Part shown: one piece after another, positions 39,907 to 51,906 of the stretch
Position numbering within the stretch: the stretch's first letter is position 1
Layout of the letters: the number at the start of each line of letters is the position of its first letter
Made by a program: the position numbers and the translations under genes
From: Phycisphaera mikurensis
GTDB taxonomy: Bacteria; Planctomycetota; Phycisphaerae; WQYP01
Length of the DNA: 55,982 nt
Direction of reading: 5' to 3'
Assembly (NCBI GenBank): GCA_022730455.1
Contig: DZDI01000004.1
Span: forward strand, 1 to 55,982
The notes under the pieces: generated by a model
Seen by the model: the letters and a program-made list of their open reading frames with translations, nothing else
The model's database searches: none
Told to the model about the DNA's origin: nothing

Positions 39907-41031
39907 ATGCATATTCCATCACGGGTGCTGTTGTCCTTGCCTTGGTATGCGCCCAACATTCATCACGGCATCGCACGCTATGCGGAACAGGCCGGATGGA
40001 ATCTCGACCTGAGTTGGGTCCACGATGCGCTTCTGCCCGCCAAATGGGACGGCGATGGCATCATCTGCATCGCCGGCGTCAATGCTGCCATTGACCGCAA
40101 GGTTCTGCGTTACCACAAACCCATTGTGAACATCGGCAACCATGAGCAGTTCCCCGCTCCAAGAGTGGCAGCCGATATGGAAAAGGTTGTAAAATTAGCC
40201 ATTGAACATTTTACCCAACGCGGATTCAAGCATCTGGCTTATTACATACGCCTTGGCACAAGACCGGAACTGGCCAAACTTAAAATATTCGAGACCGGTG
40301 CGGCGGCGACGGGAGCCACCTTCCACCCGATCAACTGTTCGGCCACACCGGATCGTGATCGTCTGCGGCAACTGAGCCGTCAAATTGGCAAATTGCCCAA
40401 ACCACTGGCAGCTACTGCGCAAATGGATGAATTCGCGGTTGAATTGATCCATGCCAGCCGTTCCGCCGGGTTGCGTGTGCCGGAAGATGTAGCGGTTCTG
40501 GGCTGCAACGATGACCGGCTGATCTGCCCCTTTGCGACAGTTCCGTTGTCCAGTGTTGACAATAATCAGGAAGGAATCGGCTATAAGGCGGCGGAGTTAC
40601 TCGACCGTCTCATGCATAGCGAACCTCCACCGGCTCAGGCCGTACTGGTTGCACCATGCGGCGTTACCACCCGACAGTCCACCGACATTCTGGCCGTCAG
40701 CAATGAAAATGTTCTGGCCGCGCTGGCGATAATTAAAAAACATTATGTCGATACGCTTTCCGCCAAGCGGGTGGCAGCGGAAATACACATTTCTGAAAGA
40801 CAATTATTTGAATCCTTCAAGCGTCATCTGGGCCACAGTGTCAAGCATGAAATACTGCAGCGGCGGATAGAACGGGCCAGTTACTTACTTACGCAGTCCG
40901 GGCGGAAGATGCAGAATATCGCATGGGAATCAGGCTTTTCAACGCTAAGCCAGATGGTGAAGGTATTCCGCCGTGTTAAGAGCACCACACCCGGGGCATA
41001 CCGTCGTGAATTTGGACGGACTTTCAGATAG
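39907..41031 (+). CDS. XylR-type AraC family regulator (LacI-like sensor plus AraC HTH)
   Basis: VLLSLPWYAPNIHHGIARYAEQAGWNLDL; VAVLGCNDDRLICPFATVPLSSVDNN; HTH IAWESGFSTLSQMVKVFRRVKSTTPGAYRREF; start set at 39907. Confidence 0.92.
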   Translation: MHIPSRVLLSLPWYAPNIHHGIARYAEQAGWNLDLSWVHDALLPAKWDGDGIICIAGVNAAIDRKVLRYHKPIVNIGNHEQFPAPRVAADMEKVVKLAIEHFTQRGFKHLAYYIRLGTRPELAKLKIFETGAAATGATFHPINCSATPDRDRLRQLSRQIGKLPKPLAATAQMDEFAVELIHASRSAGLRVPEDVAVLGCNDDRLICPFATVPLSSVDNNQEGIGYKAAELLDRLMHSEPPPAQAVLVAPCGVTTRQSTDILAVSNENVLAALAIIKKHYVDTLSAKRVAAEIHISERQLFESFKRHLGHSVKHEILQRRIERASYLLTQSGRKMQNIAWESGFSTLSQMVKVFRRVKSTTPGAYRREFGRTFR

Positions 41032-41330
41032 TGAAATCGTCGGAGACAACTTTTCGCTTCGCGGCGCCGAGGGTGGCTGTTTCCTCAGCACAAGGCCATT
41101 TGCCATGCGTACCACATTGCCTGGAAACGCCCCATTCCAATCCATGAGAACGTGAATTCGGAATAATGGGCCAATCAATTCGGGCATTGCCGACAAATCT
41201 TCCCCGGCAGTTGGGTAGACGCCACTTGCGAACGCGCCAGTTCAAGCCCGGCAGCTAAACAAACCACACACGGGAATGCAGCTACCTGGTCCAATAAAAT
41301 TTACCAACGCCTTATTCCCAAATGATATAA

Positions 41331-41366
41331 AAAAAAGGATCCGATGATATCGACATCATCGGACCC
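41331..41366 (-). terminator. Intrinsic terminator of the rpoBC operon
   Basis: GATCCGATGAT...ATCATCGGACC stem with A-run at 41329-41336 (U-run on minus strand). Confidence 0.8.
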
Positions 41367-41392
41367 TGATACTTACCAACTAATTTATCCTG

Positions 41393-44300
41393 TTACGCAT
41401 TGGCGGTTTCACCGGCTACGGGCTCTAACCCGATTGGCGTTTCTCCTGGCAGGGTGGGAACTGCGATATTGGGTTCGATTTCGGCAACAGGGGTGCCAAT
41501 GTGGGCGATTTTCAATTGCTGATAAGGACGGAACCCGGTACCCGCCGGAATGAGGTGCCCCAAGATCACGTTTTCCTTTAAACCTTGCAGTGTATCTTCC
41601 CGGCTCGCAAGTGCCGCCTCAGTCAGCACCTTGGTGGTTTCCTGGAAACTAGCGGCCGACACAAACGATTCACTCTGCAAACTGGCCTTGGTGATACCCA
41701 AGAGCAGGGTCTTGGCTTTGGCCGGCTTAGCACGCCGCGTCTTGGGCGGCGTACCCCCCTTGGATTCGATTTCAGCGGCGACTTCCTTGGCCTGTTCGCG
41801 CGTCAACAGCTTGCCGATCGGCAGGCCACTGTCACCCGGCTCATCGATGCGAAGCATCTTGGCCGTTTCTTCATTAAGTGTCTGGAAGCGAAAGCGATCG
41901 ACCACTTCGGTCGGCAGACACGCCGTGTCGCCAGGATCTTCAATCCGCACCTTCCGCACCATCTGAGCGATGATGATCTCAATATGCTTGTCAGCAATAC
42001 GCTGATTTTGCGTACGATAGACATTTTGAATTTCCGAAAGCAGGTATTCCTGCAGTGCGTCCTCACCTTTGATCCGCAGAATATCCTGCGGCACAAGCGG
42101 CCCGTCAATAAGCGGATCGCCCGCTTCAACGGTATCTCCGGCGTGTACGCGCAACTGGCGATCCTGCGATACGTGGTGTTCGTGAGCGACATCGCCAGGC
42201 CCTTTAATAGTAATCGTCATTTTGCCGCGACGTTTGTCGGATCGCAGCTCAATGACACCTGAAATTTCCGCCATGATGGCTGTATCCTTGGGCTTGCGGG
42301 CCTCAAGAATTTCAGTGACGCGCGGCAGACCTGAGGTAATGTCAGACGTACCCTTGATTTCCCGAGGTTGGCGGGCAAGCAACGTGCCAGGCAAAACCAT
42401 CTGACCGGGTTCCACATCGATACGTGTCTTGGCCGGTACATAATGGAAATCCAATGTTTTGCCGTCCGCCGGATCAACAATATTAATACGGGGATGACGT
42501 TCGCCCCGGTGTTCGACGACCACGAGACGCCGGGTACCGCCCTTGCCTTCGCTTTCGGCCCGGACCGTTTCGCCTTCTTCGATGTCATCGAACTTCACCA
42601 TACCGGCTTTTTCAGCCAAGATGGGCGTGCGATGCTGATCCCAGGCGCAAAGTTGCTGGCCGGCCCGCACCGTGTCGCCGTTCTTGACATGCACATAAGC
42701 ACCGTACGGTACGCGATGTTTTTCAAGTTCGCGTCCTTTGGCGTCCTTAATGACCACATCGCCATTTTTCTTGAGGACGACCGTGTGCCGAACGCCTTCA
42801 CTGTCGGTGACATCAACGGCGTTAAGATCACCAAGATGCACAACACCGGCCACCGAGGCGCGCAATTCGTTTTTCTCGAGGATACGGGTTGCCGATCCAC
42901 CGGTATGGAATGTACGCATGGTAAGCTGCGTACCAGGCTCGCCGATGGACTGGGCGGCAATGATTCCCACAGCAAGGCCCTCTTCAACAAGGGTATTGCT
43001 GGAATGGTCAATTCCATAACAGCGGGCGCAAATGCCGCTCGGACTTTCGCATGTCAGCGGGCTGCGGACGCGCACAGTCTCAATATTAAGGGCTTCAATC
43101 TTGCGGGAAATCTCGGTGGTAATGATCTGCCCTTCAAGCACGATACTTTCGTCGGTGATGGGGTTCATCAAAGTATCAGCCGCACAACGTCCCACGATAA
43201 TATCGCGGAGAGGTACATCCACCTGGTCACCCTTGAAGACTGCTTGTTTGCGGATACCGCTTTGCGTACCGCAATCGTGCTCAGAGATAATGACATTCTG
43301 CGCCACATCCGCCAGCTTACGGGTGAGATAACCGGAATCTGCCGTCTTGAGAGCGGTATCCGCCAAACCCTTACGGGCACCGTGCGTTGAGGTGAAATAT
43401 TCCAACACCGACAACCCCTCACGGAAGTTGGTCTTGATGGGCGTTTCCATGATTTCACCAGAGGGACGGCTCATCAAGCCACGCATACCAGCAAGCTGTC
43501 GGAAATTATCGACATTACCGCGGGCCCCCGAGTCGGCCATAAGGAAGACGGGGTTAAGGTAAGGCGCACCGGACGGATCCTTCGGCGGAAGCGGTGCCAA
43601 GCTGCCAGCCTGACGAGTGTCATGCTCAAGTTCATTCATCATTTCCTTGGTGACTTCCTCGCGGGCATGAGCCCAGATATCCAGCAACTGGTTGTATCTT
43701 TCACGTTCAGTGATGGCGCCCAAATTGAGATTTTTCTCAACGCGGTCGGCCTTTTTCTGGGCTTCTTCAATAATCTGTCGTTTTCTGGCGGGGATGCGCA
43801 GATCCGTTATACCGAAACTCAAACCAGCCAGAGTGGACATCTTGAAGCCGAGTTCCTTCATATCGTCCAGCAGGGAAATCGTCGCGGGTCGACCAAGATG
43901 CTGGTAGCAGTCTGCGATGACGCGGCTACCCCCTTTGCTCGAGAGTGTATAATTGTAAAATGGCATCTGCGGCGGCAGAATGTCGTTGAACATGCACCGC
44001 CCGACGGTCGTCACGATAACGCGCGAAGACGGGGTTGGCTCAGCCCCTTTGCTCTGTCCGGTCACGACCGCTCGACGGTCAATGCGGACTTTGATGCTGG
44101 TATGGATGCCAATAACTTTACGATGGTACGCCAGCAGGGCCTCGGCATAATCACGAAAGGCCATTTCCTGACCGGCCGGGCGTTGGCCGGCCTCTCCGCC
44201 GAGTAAGGCGGTAATGTAATAAATACCCAATACAATATCCTGCGACGGCCCGATGATCGGCGAACCATTGGCAGGCGAGAAGATATTGTTGGTGGAAAGC

Positions 44301-45736
44301 ATCAGCAGATGCGCTTCGGCCTGGGCCTCGATGGAAAGCGGCAGATGCACCGCCATCTGGTCGCCGTCAAAGTCGGCATTAAAGCCTTTGCATACCAGCG
44401 GGTGTACCTTAATGGCATTGCCTTCAATCAGCACCGGTTCAAAAGCTTGAATGCCGATGCGGTGCAGGGTCGGAGCACGGTTAAGCAGAACCGGGTGACC
44501 TTTGATAACCTCTTCCAGAATATCCCAGATTTCCTGGTCGCGGCGTTCAATCATTTTTTTCGCTGCTTTGATGGTGTCCGCCAGTCCGTGCTCTTTAAGT
44601 TTACGGATAATGAACGGCTGGAAGAGTTCGAGTGCAATTTTCTTGGGCATGCCGCACTGATGCAGTTTAAGTTCAGGTCCGACGACGATAACCGAACGGG
44701 CCGAATAATCCACGCGCTTACCGAGAAGATTTTCGCGGAACCGGCCCTGTTTGCCCTTGATCATGTCCGTCAACGACTTCAATGGTCGATTGGATGAACC
44801 AATCACGGGACGACGGCATCGGCCGTTATCGAAAAGCGCATCAATGGACTGTTGAAGCATGCGTTTTTCATTGCGGACAATGACTTCCGGGGCGTTGAGG
44901 TCCTGGAGCTTCTTGAGACGATTGTTACGATTAATAATCCGGCGGTAGAGGTCATTGAGATCGCTGGTGGCAAAATTACCCGATTCCAGCAGAACCAGCG
45001 GGCGCAGATCCGGCGGGATGACGGGGATGACGTCGATAATCAGCCAGTCAGGTTTATTATGCGATTTACGCAGCGCCTCAATGATACGAAGGCGCTTTGA
45101 CAGATCCTTTAATTTCTGTTTGCTGCGTGTCTCACTGATGCCCGTGCGCAGATTGATCGACTCCAGCTCCAAATCCAGCTTACTGAGCAGAATTCGGATC
45201 GCCTCAGCACCCATATGCGCTTTGAACGCGTCGCCAAACTTTTCGCGTGCATCGCGGTATTCTTCTTCCGTTAAAAGTTGGCGTTCCTTCAGCGGGGTTG
45301 AACCGGGATCGGTCACAATGTGGTCTTGATAGTAAATGACCTTTTCCAAGTCGCCAGTTTTCATGTCCAGCAAATTGCCCAAGCGGCTCGGACTGTTTTT
45401 GAAAAACCAGATGTGTACAACCGGGGCCGCAAGACCGATGTGCCCCATGCGTTTACGACGTACGCGGCTGTGCGACACGCGAACACCGCAACGATCGCAA
45501 CTGGTACCCTTGAATTTGGTCCCGCGGTATTTGCCGCAGGCACATTCATAGTCACGTTCTGGACCAAAAATACGTTCGCAGAACAAACCGTCCCGCTCGG
45601 GACGGTAAGTGCGGTAATTGATGGTTTCCGGCTTCTTAACTTCGCCGAAGCTCCAGGACGTAATGTCCTTGGAACTCGCGAGCGATATTTTCACCGACCT
45701 GAAGTCATTTACTTTGTCCCAAATGGGTTCCGCCAT
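41393..45736 (-). CDS. rpoC: DNA-directed RNA polymerase subunit beta'
   Basis: [37 protein letters not shown] zinc site, [32 protein letters not shown]. Confidence 0.99.
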   Translation of the reverse strand: MAEPIWDKVNDFRSVKISLASSKDITSWSFGEVKKPETINYRTYRPERDGLFCERIFGPERDYECACGKYRGTKFKGTSCDRCGVRVSHSRVRRKRMGHIGLAAPVVHIWFFKNSPSRLGNLLDMKTGDLEKVIYYQDHIVTDPGSTPLKERQLLTEEEYRDAREKFGDAFKAHMGAEAIRILLSKLDLELESINLRTGISETRSKQKLKDLSKRLRIIEALRKSHNKPDWLIIDVIPVIPPDLRPLVLLESGNFATSDLNDLYRRIINRNNRLKKLQDLNAPEVIVRNEKRMLQQSIDALFDNGRCRRPVIGSSNRPLKSLTDMIKGKQGRFRENLLGKRVDYSARSVIVVGPELKLHQCGMPKKIALELFQPFIIRKLKEHGLADTIKAAKKMIERRDQEIWDILEEVIKGHPVLLNRAPTLHRIGIQAFEPVLIEGNAIKVHPLVCKGFNADFDGDQMAVHLPLSIEAQAEAHLLMLSTNNIFSPANGSPIIGPSQDIVLGIYYITALLGGEAGQRPAGQEMAFRDYAEALLAYHRKVIGIHTSIKVRIDRRAVVTGQSKGAEPTPSSRVIVTTVGRCMFNDILPPQMPFYNYTLSSKGGSRVIADCYQHLGRPATISLLDDMKELGFKMSTLAGLSFGITDLRIPARKRQIIEEAQKKADRVEKNLNLGAITERERYNQLLDIWAHAREEVTKEMMNELEHDTRQAGSLAPLPPKDPSGAPYLNPVFLMADSGARGNVDNFRQLAGMRGLMSRPSGEIMETPIKTNFREGLSVLEYFTSTHGARKGLADTALKTADSGYLTRKLADVAQNVIISEHDCGTQSGIRKQAVFKGDQVDVPLRDIIVGRCAADTLMNPITDESIVLEGQIITTEISRKIEALNIETVRVRSPLTCESPSGICARCYGIDHSSNTLVEEGLAVGIIAAQSIGEPGTQLTMRTFHTGGSATRILEKNELRASVAGVVHLGDLNAVDVTDSEGVRHTVVLKKNGDVVIKDAKGRELEKHRVPYGAYVHVKNGDTVRAGQQLCAWDQHRTPILAEKAGMVKFDDIEEGETVRAESEGKGGTRRLVVVEHRGERHPRINIVDPADGKTLDFHYVPAKTRIDVEPGQMVLPGTLLARQPREIKGTSDITSGLPRVTEILEARKPKDTAIMAEISGVIELRSDKRRGKMTITIKGPGDVAHEHHVSQDRQLRVHAGDTVEAGDPLIDGPLVPQDILRIKGEDALQEYLLSEIQNVYRTQNQRIADKHIEIIIAQMVRKVRIEDPGDTACLPTEVVDRFRFQTLNEETAKMLRIDEPGDSGLPIGKLLTREQAKEVAAEIESKGGTPPKTRRAKPAKAKTLLLGITKASLQSESFVSAASFQETTKVLTEAALASREDTLQGLKENVILGHLIPAGTGFRPYQQLKIAHIGTPVAEIEPNIAVPTLPGETPIGLEPVAGETANA

Positions 45737-45829
45737 GGTACAGGCTCCCGCAAAAGGTAATATTTATTCAATCAATCCAATGATTAACACGATCTCAAAC
45801 ACATTAATGCCGTGCTGGCCGCTGCTCCG

Positions 45830-48800
45830 TTATCTGCCGTCCGCGCCCTTTGCATCGGTCTTAGCATCCAGCGGCAAATCGCCATCACGATCTTTGCTAA
45901 GCACCATATTCAAGCCCAAGCCTCGAATTTCGTTTACAAGCACATCGAAGGAAACCGGTGTGCCGGCTTGAAGGATGTTGGTGCCTTTGACCATGCTTTC
46001 GTAAATCTTGGTACGCCCATCGACATCGTCAGATTTAACGGTGAGCAATTCCTGCAGCACGTGCGCCGCTCCATACGCTTCCAGTGCCCAGACTTCCATC
46101 TCTCCGAAGCGTTGGCCACCGGTACGCGCCTTTCCACCCAACGGCTGCTGTGTGATAAGGCTGTAGGGGCCGGTGGATCGGGCGTGAATCTTTTCATCCA
46201 CCAGATGGTGAAGCTTCAGCATGTACATGTAGCCGACGGTTACACGTTGTTCAAACTGCTCACCGGTGCGTCCGTCAAATAGCGGCACCTTGAGTGATTC
46301 CGGCATTTCGACGAACATTTCGACCGGCGATGGCGCCTCTTTTTTGTCTTTTAACTCTTTGAGCCGATGACGCACATGGGCGTTGGCCTCGGCTACCGCC
46401 TGATGGATTTCCTCCTCGGCGGCGCCGTCAAACACCGGCGTGACGGCCTGGAAACCCAAAATTGCGGCTGCCCAGCCCAAATGCGTCTCTAAAATCTGCC
46501 CGACGTTCATACGCGAGGGGACGCCCAGCGGATTGAGTGCAATATCGACCGGAGTGCCATCTTCCAAAAACGGCATATCCTCTTCAGGCACAATACGGGC
46601 GATGACACCCTTGTTTCCATGCCGTCCAGCCATCTTATCGCCGACCGACAGGGGACGCTTGGTGGCGAGATAAACCTTCACCATTTCCAGCACGCCTGTC
46701 TGTAGATCATCGCCGTTTTTCATGCGATCGCGCTTGCGGTCACGTTCTTCCTTGAGGTTTTCCAAGGTTGGCTTATAGCGGGCCCAGATGGCTTCACCTG
46801 TCTGGCGCCCCTCATCGCTGCCTTTGATCCACTTCGGCGAGAAGGAATCGGCCTGCTCGCATATGACCTCATCATCGTCATTTTTACCCACCTTTTGTTT
46901 GGTGGTCGGGTCGATCATTACCTGCCCGGTCGCGACGTTGATTTCCTCCGCCATCGTGCGGAACAACGCTGCAATGCGGCCGTTCATCTCAGCATCAAAC
47001 TCTTTAATATCTTTTTGAAGTTGCTTTTTCTGATCATCATTCAGTTGTCCGCGACGGGCAAAATGATGCGCTGCGATGACCACGCCTTCCGTGCCGGCCG
47101 GCACTTCCAGCGAGTCATTCTTAACATCTTCACCGGCGCGACCGAAGATGGCATGCAGTAACTTTTCTTCAGGCGAAAGCTCGGTTTTGCTCTTGGGGGA
47201 CACCTTACCTACGAGTATGTCGCCCGCCAACACATGCGTACCAATGCGAACAATGCCGCGGTCATCGAGATTCTTAAGCGCCTTTTCACTGACGTTGGGA
47301 ATGTCGCGGGTAAATTCTTCCCGTCCCAGCTTGGTCTCACGCACTTCCACATCAAATTCTTCGATATGGATGGACGTAAAGGTGTCATTTTTAATAAGCC
47401 GCTCGTTGACCACAATGGCGTCTTCAAAGTTGTAGCCGTCGAAAGTCATGAACGCCACAAGCACATTGCGCCCGAGCGCCAGTTCACCCTGGCGGCAGGC
47501 GGGGCCGTCGCCAATGATCTGTCCCTTTTTGACTTTTTGCCCAATCGAGACAATGGGCTTTTGCGTGAGACACGTTTTATCGTTAAGGCCCGCGTTTTTA
47601 CGCAGCCGATACTCATCCGAATTGTCAATGACAATCCGCGTACTGTCTACATAAGTAACGGTTCCGGCACGCTCTGCACAAATGACCATACCACTGTTGG
47701 CTGGCACATGTTTTTCCAAACCGGTGCCGACGACCGGTGGCTCGGTAATGAGCAGCGGCACGGCCTGGCGTTGCATGTTGGAACCCATCAAAGCACGGTT
47801 GGCGTCATCGTGTTCAAGGAAGGGGATCAGGGCAGCGGAAACGGCAACCAACTGCTTCGGCGAGATATCCACATAATTTACGTCGCTGCCGCGCACCTGC
47901 TGAAGGTCGCCGTTCTGGCGGGCGAGTATTAAATCTGTGCGTACCTCATGCGTTTTGGGATTGACGACTTCCGGCGGAGCCAGAATCGCCTTCATTTCCT
48001 CATCGGCACGCAGGTACCGGGTATGGCCGTTAACCTTGCCATCTTCCACCACGCGATACGGGGTAATGAGAAAGCCATACTCATCAACGCTGGCGTAGAT
48101 GGACAGCGATGCAATAAGCCCGATGTTGGTACCTTCAGGGGTTTCAATAGGGCAGATGCGGCCGTAGTGGGAAATATGCACATCGCGTACTTCATACCCG
48201 GCTCGTTTACGGTTGAGACCGCCAGGCCCCAGAGCCGAGAGTCGGCGTTCGTGCGTAAGCTGGGCAAGCGGATTGGTCTGATCCACCACCTGCGAGAGCT
48301 CACTGCGACCGAAAAAATATTCAATCGAACTGCTGACACTTTTGGTGTTGACCAATTCCACAATCTTGGTGATTTCCTCAAGCGCCTTCGAGGAGAGCCG
48401 ATCGGTCACCGTCCGCCGCAATTTCAAAAATCCCTTGCGGAGCTCTTCCTGAGCCAATTCATCAATCGTACGCAGACGACGATTGCCGAGATGGTCAATG
48501 TCGTCTATGTATCCATTGCCGGCCCGCAGGTCCAGCATGTATTTGATCGATCCCACCACGTCTTCAGACCGCAGCGTCATCACGTCTTCGGGCACATTTT
48601 GTTCAAACTTGCGGTTGATACGAAAACGCCCCACGCGTCCCAGCCGATAGCGGTTGGTATCAAAAAATCTTTCAGTGAAAAGTGACTTGGCCTTGTCATC
48701 ATTGGGCGGATTGCCGGGCCTCAGCCGGAGATAAATCTTCTTCAACGCGTCTTTGTGGTTGATGGAATCATCTTTGGCCAGCGTGTTAAGGATCAGCGGA

Positions 48801-49624
48801 TCATTGACTTTTTCAATGACTTCGATCTTTTTAAGATTGCCCGACTGTATCTTGGCGATTTTCTCACCAATCTGAGATCCGGACTTCAGCAATTCCTCGC
48901 CGGTTTCGGGGTCTACAATGGCACCGACGGTGTAGTAGTCCGCTTTAAGCTGCCCGACGGAAACCTGCCGCGTTTCGTAAAAAGCGCGGATGATGGCCTC
49001 GTTTTCAGAATATTTTTCATCCAGCGCCCGTAGAAAACTGGTAGCCGCAATTTTACAGGTCTTATCGATACGGACTTCCAACGTGTCCTTTTTAGTGACC
49101 ACGATTTCAATCCAACTGCCGCGTTCCGGTATGACCCGGCAGGCATGCAGCGGGCGATCACTTTCATCGGTTGCGACCAAAAAGTCCACACCCGGTGATC
49201 GGTGCAACTGGGAGACAATAACGCGCTCGGCACCATTGATGATAAATTCACCGCCGCCAGTCATAATCGGCACGTCACCGAGGTAAATACTCTCGTCATG
49301 TATATCGGGTTTGTCTTTTCGCACCAGCCGCACGCGTACCCGAAACTGCATGCCGTAGGTCAGACGAAGCGCCCGACATTCATCCATGGAATATCGGGGG
49401 CGGCCAAGTTCATAGCTGACATATTCGAGGCGCATGGCGTGGTCATTGGATTCAATCGGAAACACTTCGCGGAGTAAGGCCTCAATACCTTCGTTTTTGC
49501 GCGATTCCGGATCCACATCCAGTTGCAGGAATCGCTTGTATGCCGCCGTCTGCACCTCAATGAGATTTGGAATTGGAGCGGCATCGCCACGCTTTGAATA
49601 ATTACGCACCTGCGTGATACGCAT
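45830..49624 (-). CDS. rpoB: DNA-directed RNA polymerase subunit beta
   Basis: [78 protein letters not shown]. Confidence 0.99.
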   Translation of the reverse strand: MRITQVRNYSKRGDAAPIPNLIEVQTAAYKRFLQLDVDPESRKNEGIEALLREVFPIESNDHAMRLEYVSYELGRPRYSMDECRALRLTYGMQFRVRVRLVRKDKPDIHDESIYLGDVPIMTGGGEFIINGAERVIVSQLHRSPGVDFLVATDESDRPLHACRVIPERGSWIEIVVTKKDTLEVRIDKTCKIAATSFLRALDEKYSENEAIIRAFYETRQVSVGQLKADYYTVGAIVDPETGEELLKSGSQIGEKIAKIQSGNLKKIEVIEKVNDPLILNTLAKDDSINHKDALKKIYLRLRPGNPPNDDKAKSLFTERFFDTNRYRLGRVGRFRINRKFEQNVPEDVMTLRSEDVVGSIKYMLDLRAGNGYIDDIDHLGNRRLRTIDELAQEELRKGFLKLRRTVTDRLSSKALEEITKIVELVNTKSVSSSIEYFFGRSELSQVVDQTNPLAQLTHERRLSALGPGGLNRKRAGYEVRDVHISHYGRICPIETPEGTNIGLIASLSIYASVDEYGFLITPYRVVEDGKVNGHTRYLRADEEMKAILAPPEVVNPKTHEVRTDLILARQNGDLQQVRGSDVNYVDISPKQLVAVSAALIPFLEHDDANRALMGSNMQRQAVPLLITEPPVVGTGLEKHVPANSGMVICAERAGTVTYVDSTRIVIDNSDEYRLRKNAGLNDKTCLTQKPIVSIGQKVKKGQIIGDGPACRQGELALGRNVLVAFMTFDGYNFEDAIVVNERLIKNDTFTSIHIEEFDVEVRETKLGREEFTRDIPNVSEKALKNLDDRGIVRIGTHVLAGDILVGKVSPKSKTELSPEEKLLHAIFGRAGEDVKNDSLEVPAGTEGVVIAAHHFARRGQLNDDQKKQLQKDIKEFDAEMNGRIAALFRTMAEEINVATGQVMIDPTTKQKVGKNDDDEVICEQADSFSPKWIKGSDEGRQTGEAIWARYKPTLENLKEERDRKRDRMKNGDDLQTGVLEMVKVYLATKRPLSVGDKMAGRHGNKGVIARIVPEEDMPFLEDGTPVDIALNPLGVPSRMNVGQILETHLGWAAAILGFQAVTPVFDGAAEEEIHQAVAEANAHVRHRLKELKDKKEAPSPVEMFVEMPESLKVPLFDGRTGEQFEQRVTVGYMYMLKLHHLVDEKIHARSTGPYSLITQQPLGGKARTGGQRFGEMEVWALEAYGAAHVLQELLTVKSDDVDGRTKIYESMVKGTNILQAGTPVSFDVLVNEIRGLGLNMVLSKDRDGDLPLDAKTDAKGADGR

Positions 49625-49866
49625 CAGTCACCTCAGCCATCGTGTCAAGAAAAAAATCGTCTTTAAGGTCAAAATCGCGAATTCAAAAAACGCCACCCGG
49701 TTGCAATGTTCTTCACCCTCATGAAGATGCGAGCTAAACACTGCCCGTTGATACATCCAGCATCACCCCCGGGCATTCGCGGGGAACACAGCCTCCGTCG
49801 GCAGCGAGCGAGTTAAAATTAAATGTTGATCGTCAATGCTTCCTGTCGGGTTAGTCATAGCTTGGT

Positions 49867-49895
49867 ATATTAGGCGTTCGGATATGAAAACGCAA
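49867..49895 (-). promoter_or_regulatory. Putative sigma70-type promoter for rpoBC
   Basis: Minus strand: TTGCGT (49890-49895), 17-nt spacer, TAATAT (49867-49872). Confidence 0.55.
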
Positions 49896-49914
49896 GTCCC
49901 CAAATAAACGACCA

Positions 49915-49944
49915 TTGACACCCCCGGTTCGTTCGGGTTATATT
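49915..49944 (+). promoter_or_regulatory. Putative strong sigma70-type promoter for the rplA leader/rplAJL
   Basis: TTGACA (49915-49920), 18-nt spacer, TATATT (49939-49944). Confidence 0.7.
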
Positions 49945-49949
49945 ACCGG

Positions 49950-50437
49950 GCTGCACTGCACCCAACCACTGGTCAGTGACCACGATTGTAACGTGGTGGA
50001 GCGCATATCCAAAATCACCTGCGAGGGTGAGGATGTGCACCCCGCGGCGTTGGATGGTTTCAGGGGCCTTTGCCCCTCTCAACCATCAGATTGCCCGGGA
50101 GCTGTGGAAGCCACTGTTGCCGGTTTACCGGCGGCGGGATGTGTAACCGAGCGGCTGCAGGTATCCATGTGCCCTATGGCAGCGGGATCACCGGGGTCGC
50201 ACCAGACGACAGCCGTTAAGGCAGTTGAATTGCGGTTCACAGGCGGCCTGTGAAATTTTCCGCGTTGCGACGGGACGGCGATTATGTTCCGTCAGATGTT
50301 CAGCGGATTCATCGGCCAAGCCATCCAGCCGTTGATAACAGGCCCTGTTGCAGGGCCTGTGTCGTCCAGCGATAAAGTGGTGGAATTTTTCAGTGCCTCT
50401 GACTTGCACGCACTTGAGGTTCAGGAGTTTTTCATTT
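49950..50437 (+). ncRNA. Candidate structured leader RNA upstream of rplA (family unassigned)
   Basis: ~490 nt between promoter and rplA without supported ORF; hairpins ACCACG-N7-CGTGGT, GATGGTT[AGGGGC-CTTT-GCCCCT]AACCATC, GCCGG-TTTA-CCGGC, CACAGG-CGG-CCTGTG, CAGGCCCTG-TTG-CAGGGCCTG. Confidence 0.5.
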
Positions 50438-51151
50438 ATGGCCATCAAAATCCACGGAAAGCGCTATCAAGCCGCTGCCAAGCTGGTACCCAGCGCACCA
50501 GTGAGTATCGAGCAAGCTGTGCCGATACTCAAACAGCTCAAGGCCGCCAAGTTTGACGAATCAGTCAATCTCGTGGTGCTTTTGGGTATAGACGCCAAGC
50601 AGGCCGATCAGGCGGTTCGTGGGTCAGTGAGTTTACCCAAGGGCATCGGCAAAACCAAAAAAGTAATTGCGTTCGTCCAAGGTGCCAACGTGGAAGTTGC
50701 CAAGGCGGCAGGCGCAGCAGAGGCGGGAGCGGACGAACTTGTCAAGCGGGTTAGCGACGGGTGGCTGGACTTTGACGTGGCCATCGCCACGCCGGACATG
50801 ATGCCCAAAATAACGCGATTGGGTAAGGTGCTTGGGCCACAGGGCAAAATGCCAAGCCCAAAGGCCGGCACCGTGACCGCTGATGTAGCAACGGCGGTAC
50901 GTGAATACGTGGCTGGAAAAATCGAATTTCGCAATGACGCGGGCGGTAATATCCACGCTGCCATCGGCAAGTTAAGTTTTCCGGAAGGTGACTTGGTTGC
51001 GAATATTCACTCATTTATCGATCATATTCGACGCCTTAAACCCGCCACCTCCAAGGGTGTTTATATCCGGAAGATCACGGTGCACAGCACCATGAGCCCC
51101 GGAGTGCAAATTGATATTGGCCATCTGTCGGCACCGGCCGAAGCGAGTTAA
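50438..51151 (+). CDS. rplA: 50S ribosomal protein L1
   Basis: GKRYQAAAKLV, PDMMPKITRLGKVLGPQGKMPSPKAGTVTADV, RNDAGGNIHAAIGKLSF; start set at ATG 50438. Confidence 0.98.
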   Translation: MAIKIHGKRYQAAAKLVPSAPVSIEQAVPILKQLKAAKFDESVNLVVLLGIDAKQADQAVRGSVSLPKGIGKTKKVIAFVQGANVEVAKAAGAAEAGADELVKRVSDGWLDFDVAIATPDMMPKITRLGKVLGPQGKMPSPKAGTVTADVATAVREYVAGKIEFRNDAGGNIHAAIGKLSFPEGDLVANIHSFIDHIRRLKPATSKGVYIRKITVHSTMSPGVQIDIGHLSAPAEAS

Positions 51152-51226
51152 GCGCGGCAGTCGGATGGCTCCTGCCAAGCTTAAATTGGTGATTGCTTTA
51201 GCCAGCTTTACTTTTAAGGATATACA

Positions 51227-51766
51227 ATGAGTAAGCGAATTAAAAACTTAGTCGCAAAAGAACTCGAAAAACGCCTCGATGGAACGGAAAGTCTGGTCGT
51301 AATTGATTACATCGGCATCAGTGCCAATGACGTCAATAAACTGCGTACTGGACTGCGACAGAAAAAAGTCCGCTTGACCGTCGTACCCAACAGTCAAGCC
51401 AAACGAGCGTTTAAGACGGTTGGGCTAGGCGCGGCAGGCTCATTGCTCGCTGGCACCAACGCGCTGGTGTACGGTGGCGAGTCCATCGTGGATCTGGTCA
51501 AAGAATTGGTCAGCTCCAAAAAAGACATTCAAAAGCTTGTGATCAAAGGATCTTTGGTTGAAGGCCAGTTTCTGGATGCTTCCGCTACGGAAGCTCTGGC
51601 CAAGATGCCCAACAAACGGGAACTCAAAGGGCAAATTGTCGGCCAAGTGCTTGGGCCCGGCCGAAAATTGGCTGGCCAGGTTATTGGCCCCGGATCAAAT
51701 ATCGCGGGCATTGTCAAAGCGGTTATTGAAAAACGAGAGAAGGAGACTCCGGCGGCCGCCGCCTGA
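51227..51766 (+). CDS. rplJ: 50S ribosomal protein L10
   Basis: MSKRIKNLVAKELEKRL, LRTGLRQKKVRLTVVPNSQAKRAF; position between rplA and rplL. Confidence 0.95.
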   Translation: MSKRIKNLVAKELEKRLDGTESLVVIDYIGISANDVNKLRTGLRQKKVRLTVVPNSQAKRAFKTVGLGAAGSLLAGTNALVYGGESIVDLVKELVSSKKDIQKLVIKGSLVEGQFLDASATEALAKMPNKRELKGQIVGQVLGPGRKLAGQVIGPGSNIAGIVKAVIEKREKETPAAAA

Positions 51767-51906
51767 ACCAACACGGTGGACACATATACCGCATGAATTT
51801 AATAGATGTTTTGTTTTGATCGATTAGAGCCTGCCTTGAGCAGTTAAAACGAGGCGCGTTGCCTTGGCTGTAACCGGCAAACAGGAAAAAGGAAAGGTGT
51901 ATTACC

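Noticed and set aside
42368-43390. 340-aa plus-strand ORF (and many others) within rpoC/rpoB
   Set aside because: Shadow ORFs antisense to highly conserved rpoBC; translations lack protein-family motifs.
47948-48685. 245-aa plus-strand ORF opposite rpoB
   Set aside because: Antisense shadow ORF.
49915-50253. 112-aa ORF in the rplA leader
   Set aside because: Starts inside the promoter, contains no L11/NusG-like motif and has no clear RBS; structured RNA is the better explanation.
49950-50437. Leader as RNase P RNA, tmRNA, SRP RNA, 6S, T-box or cobalamin riboswitch
   Set aside because: Diagnostic conserved motifs (e.g. GAGGAAAGTCC/ACAGAA, tRNA-like ends, GGTCAGG...GGAAGG, GGGTGG-ACC-CG, full B12 box) were not found; an isolated GCCACTG is insufficient.
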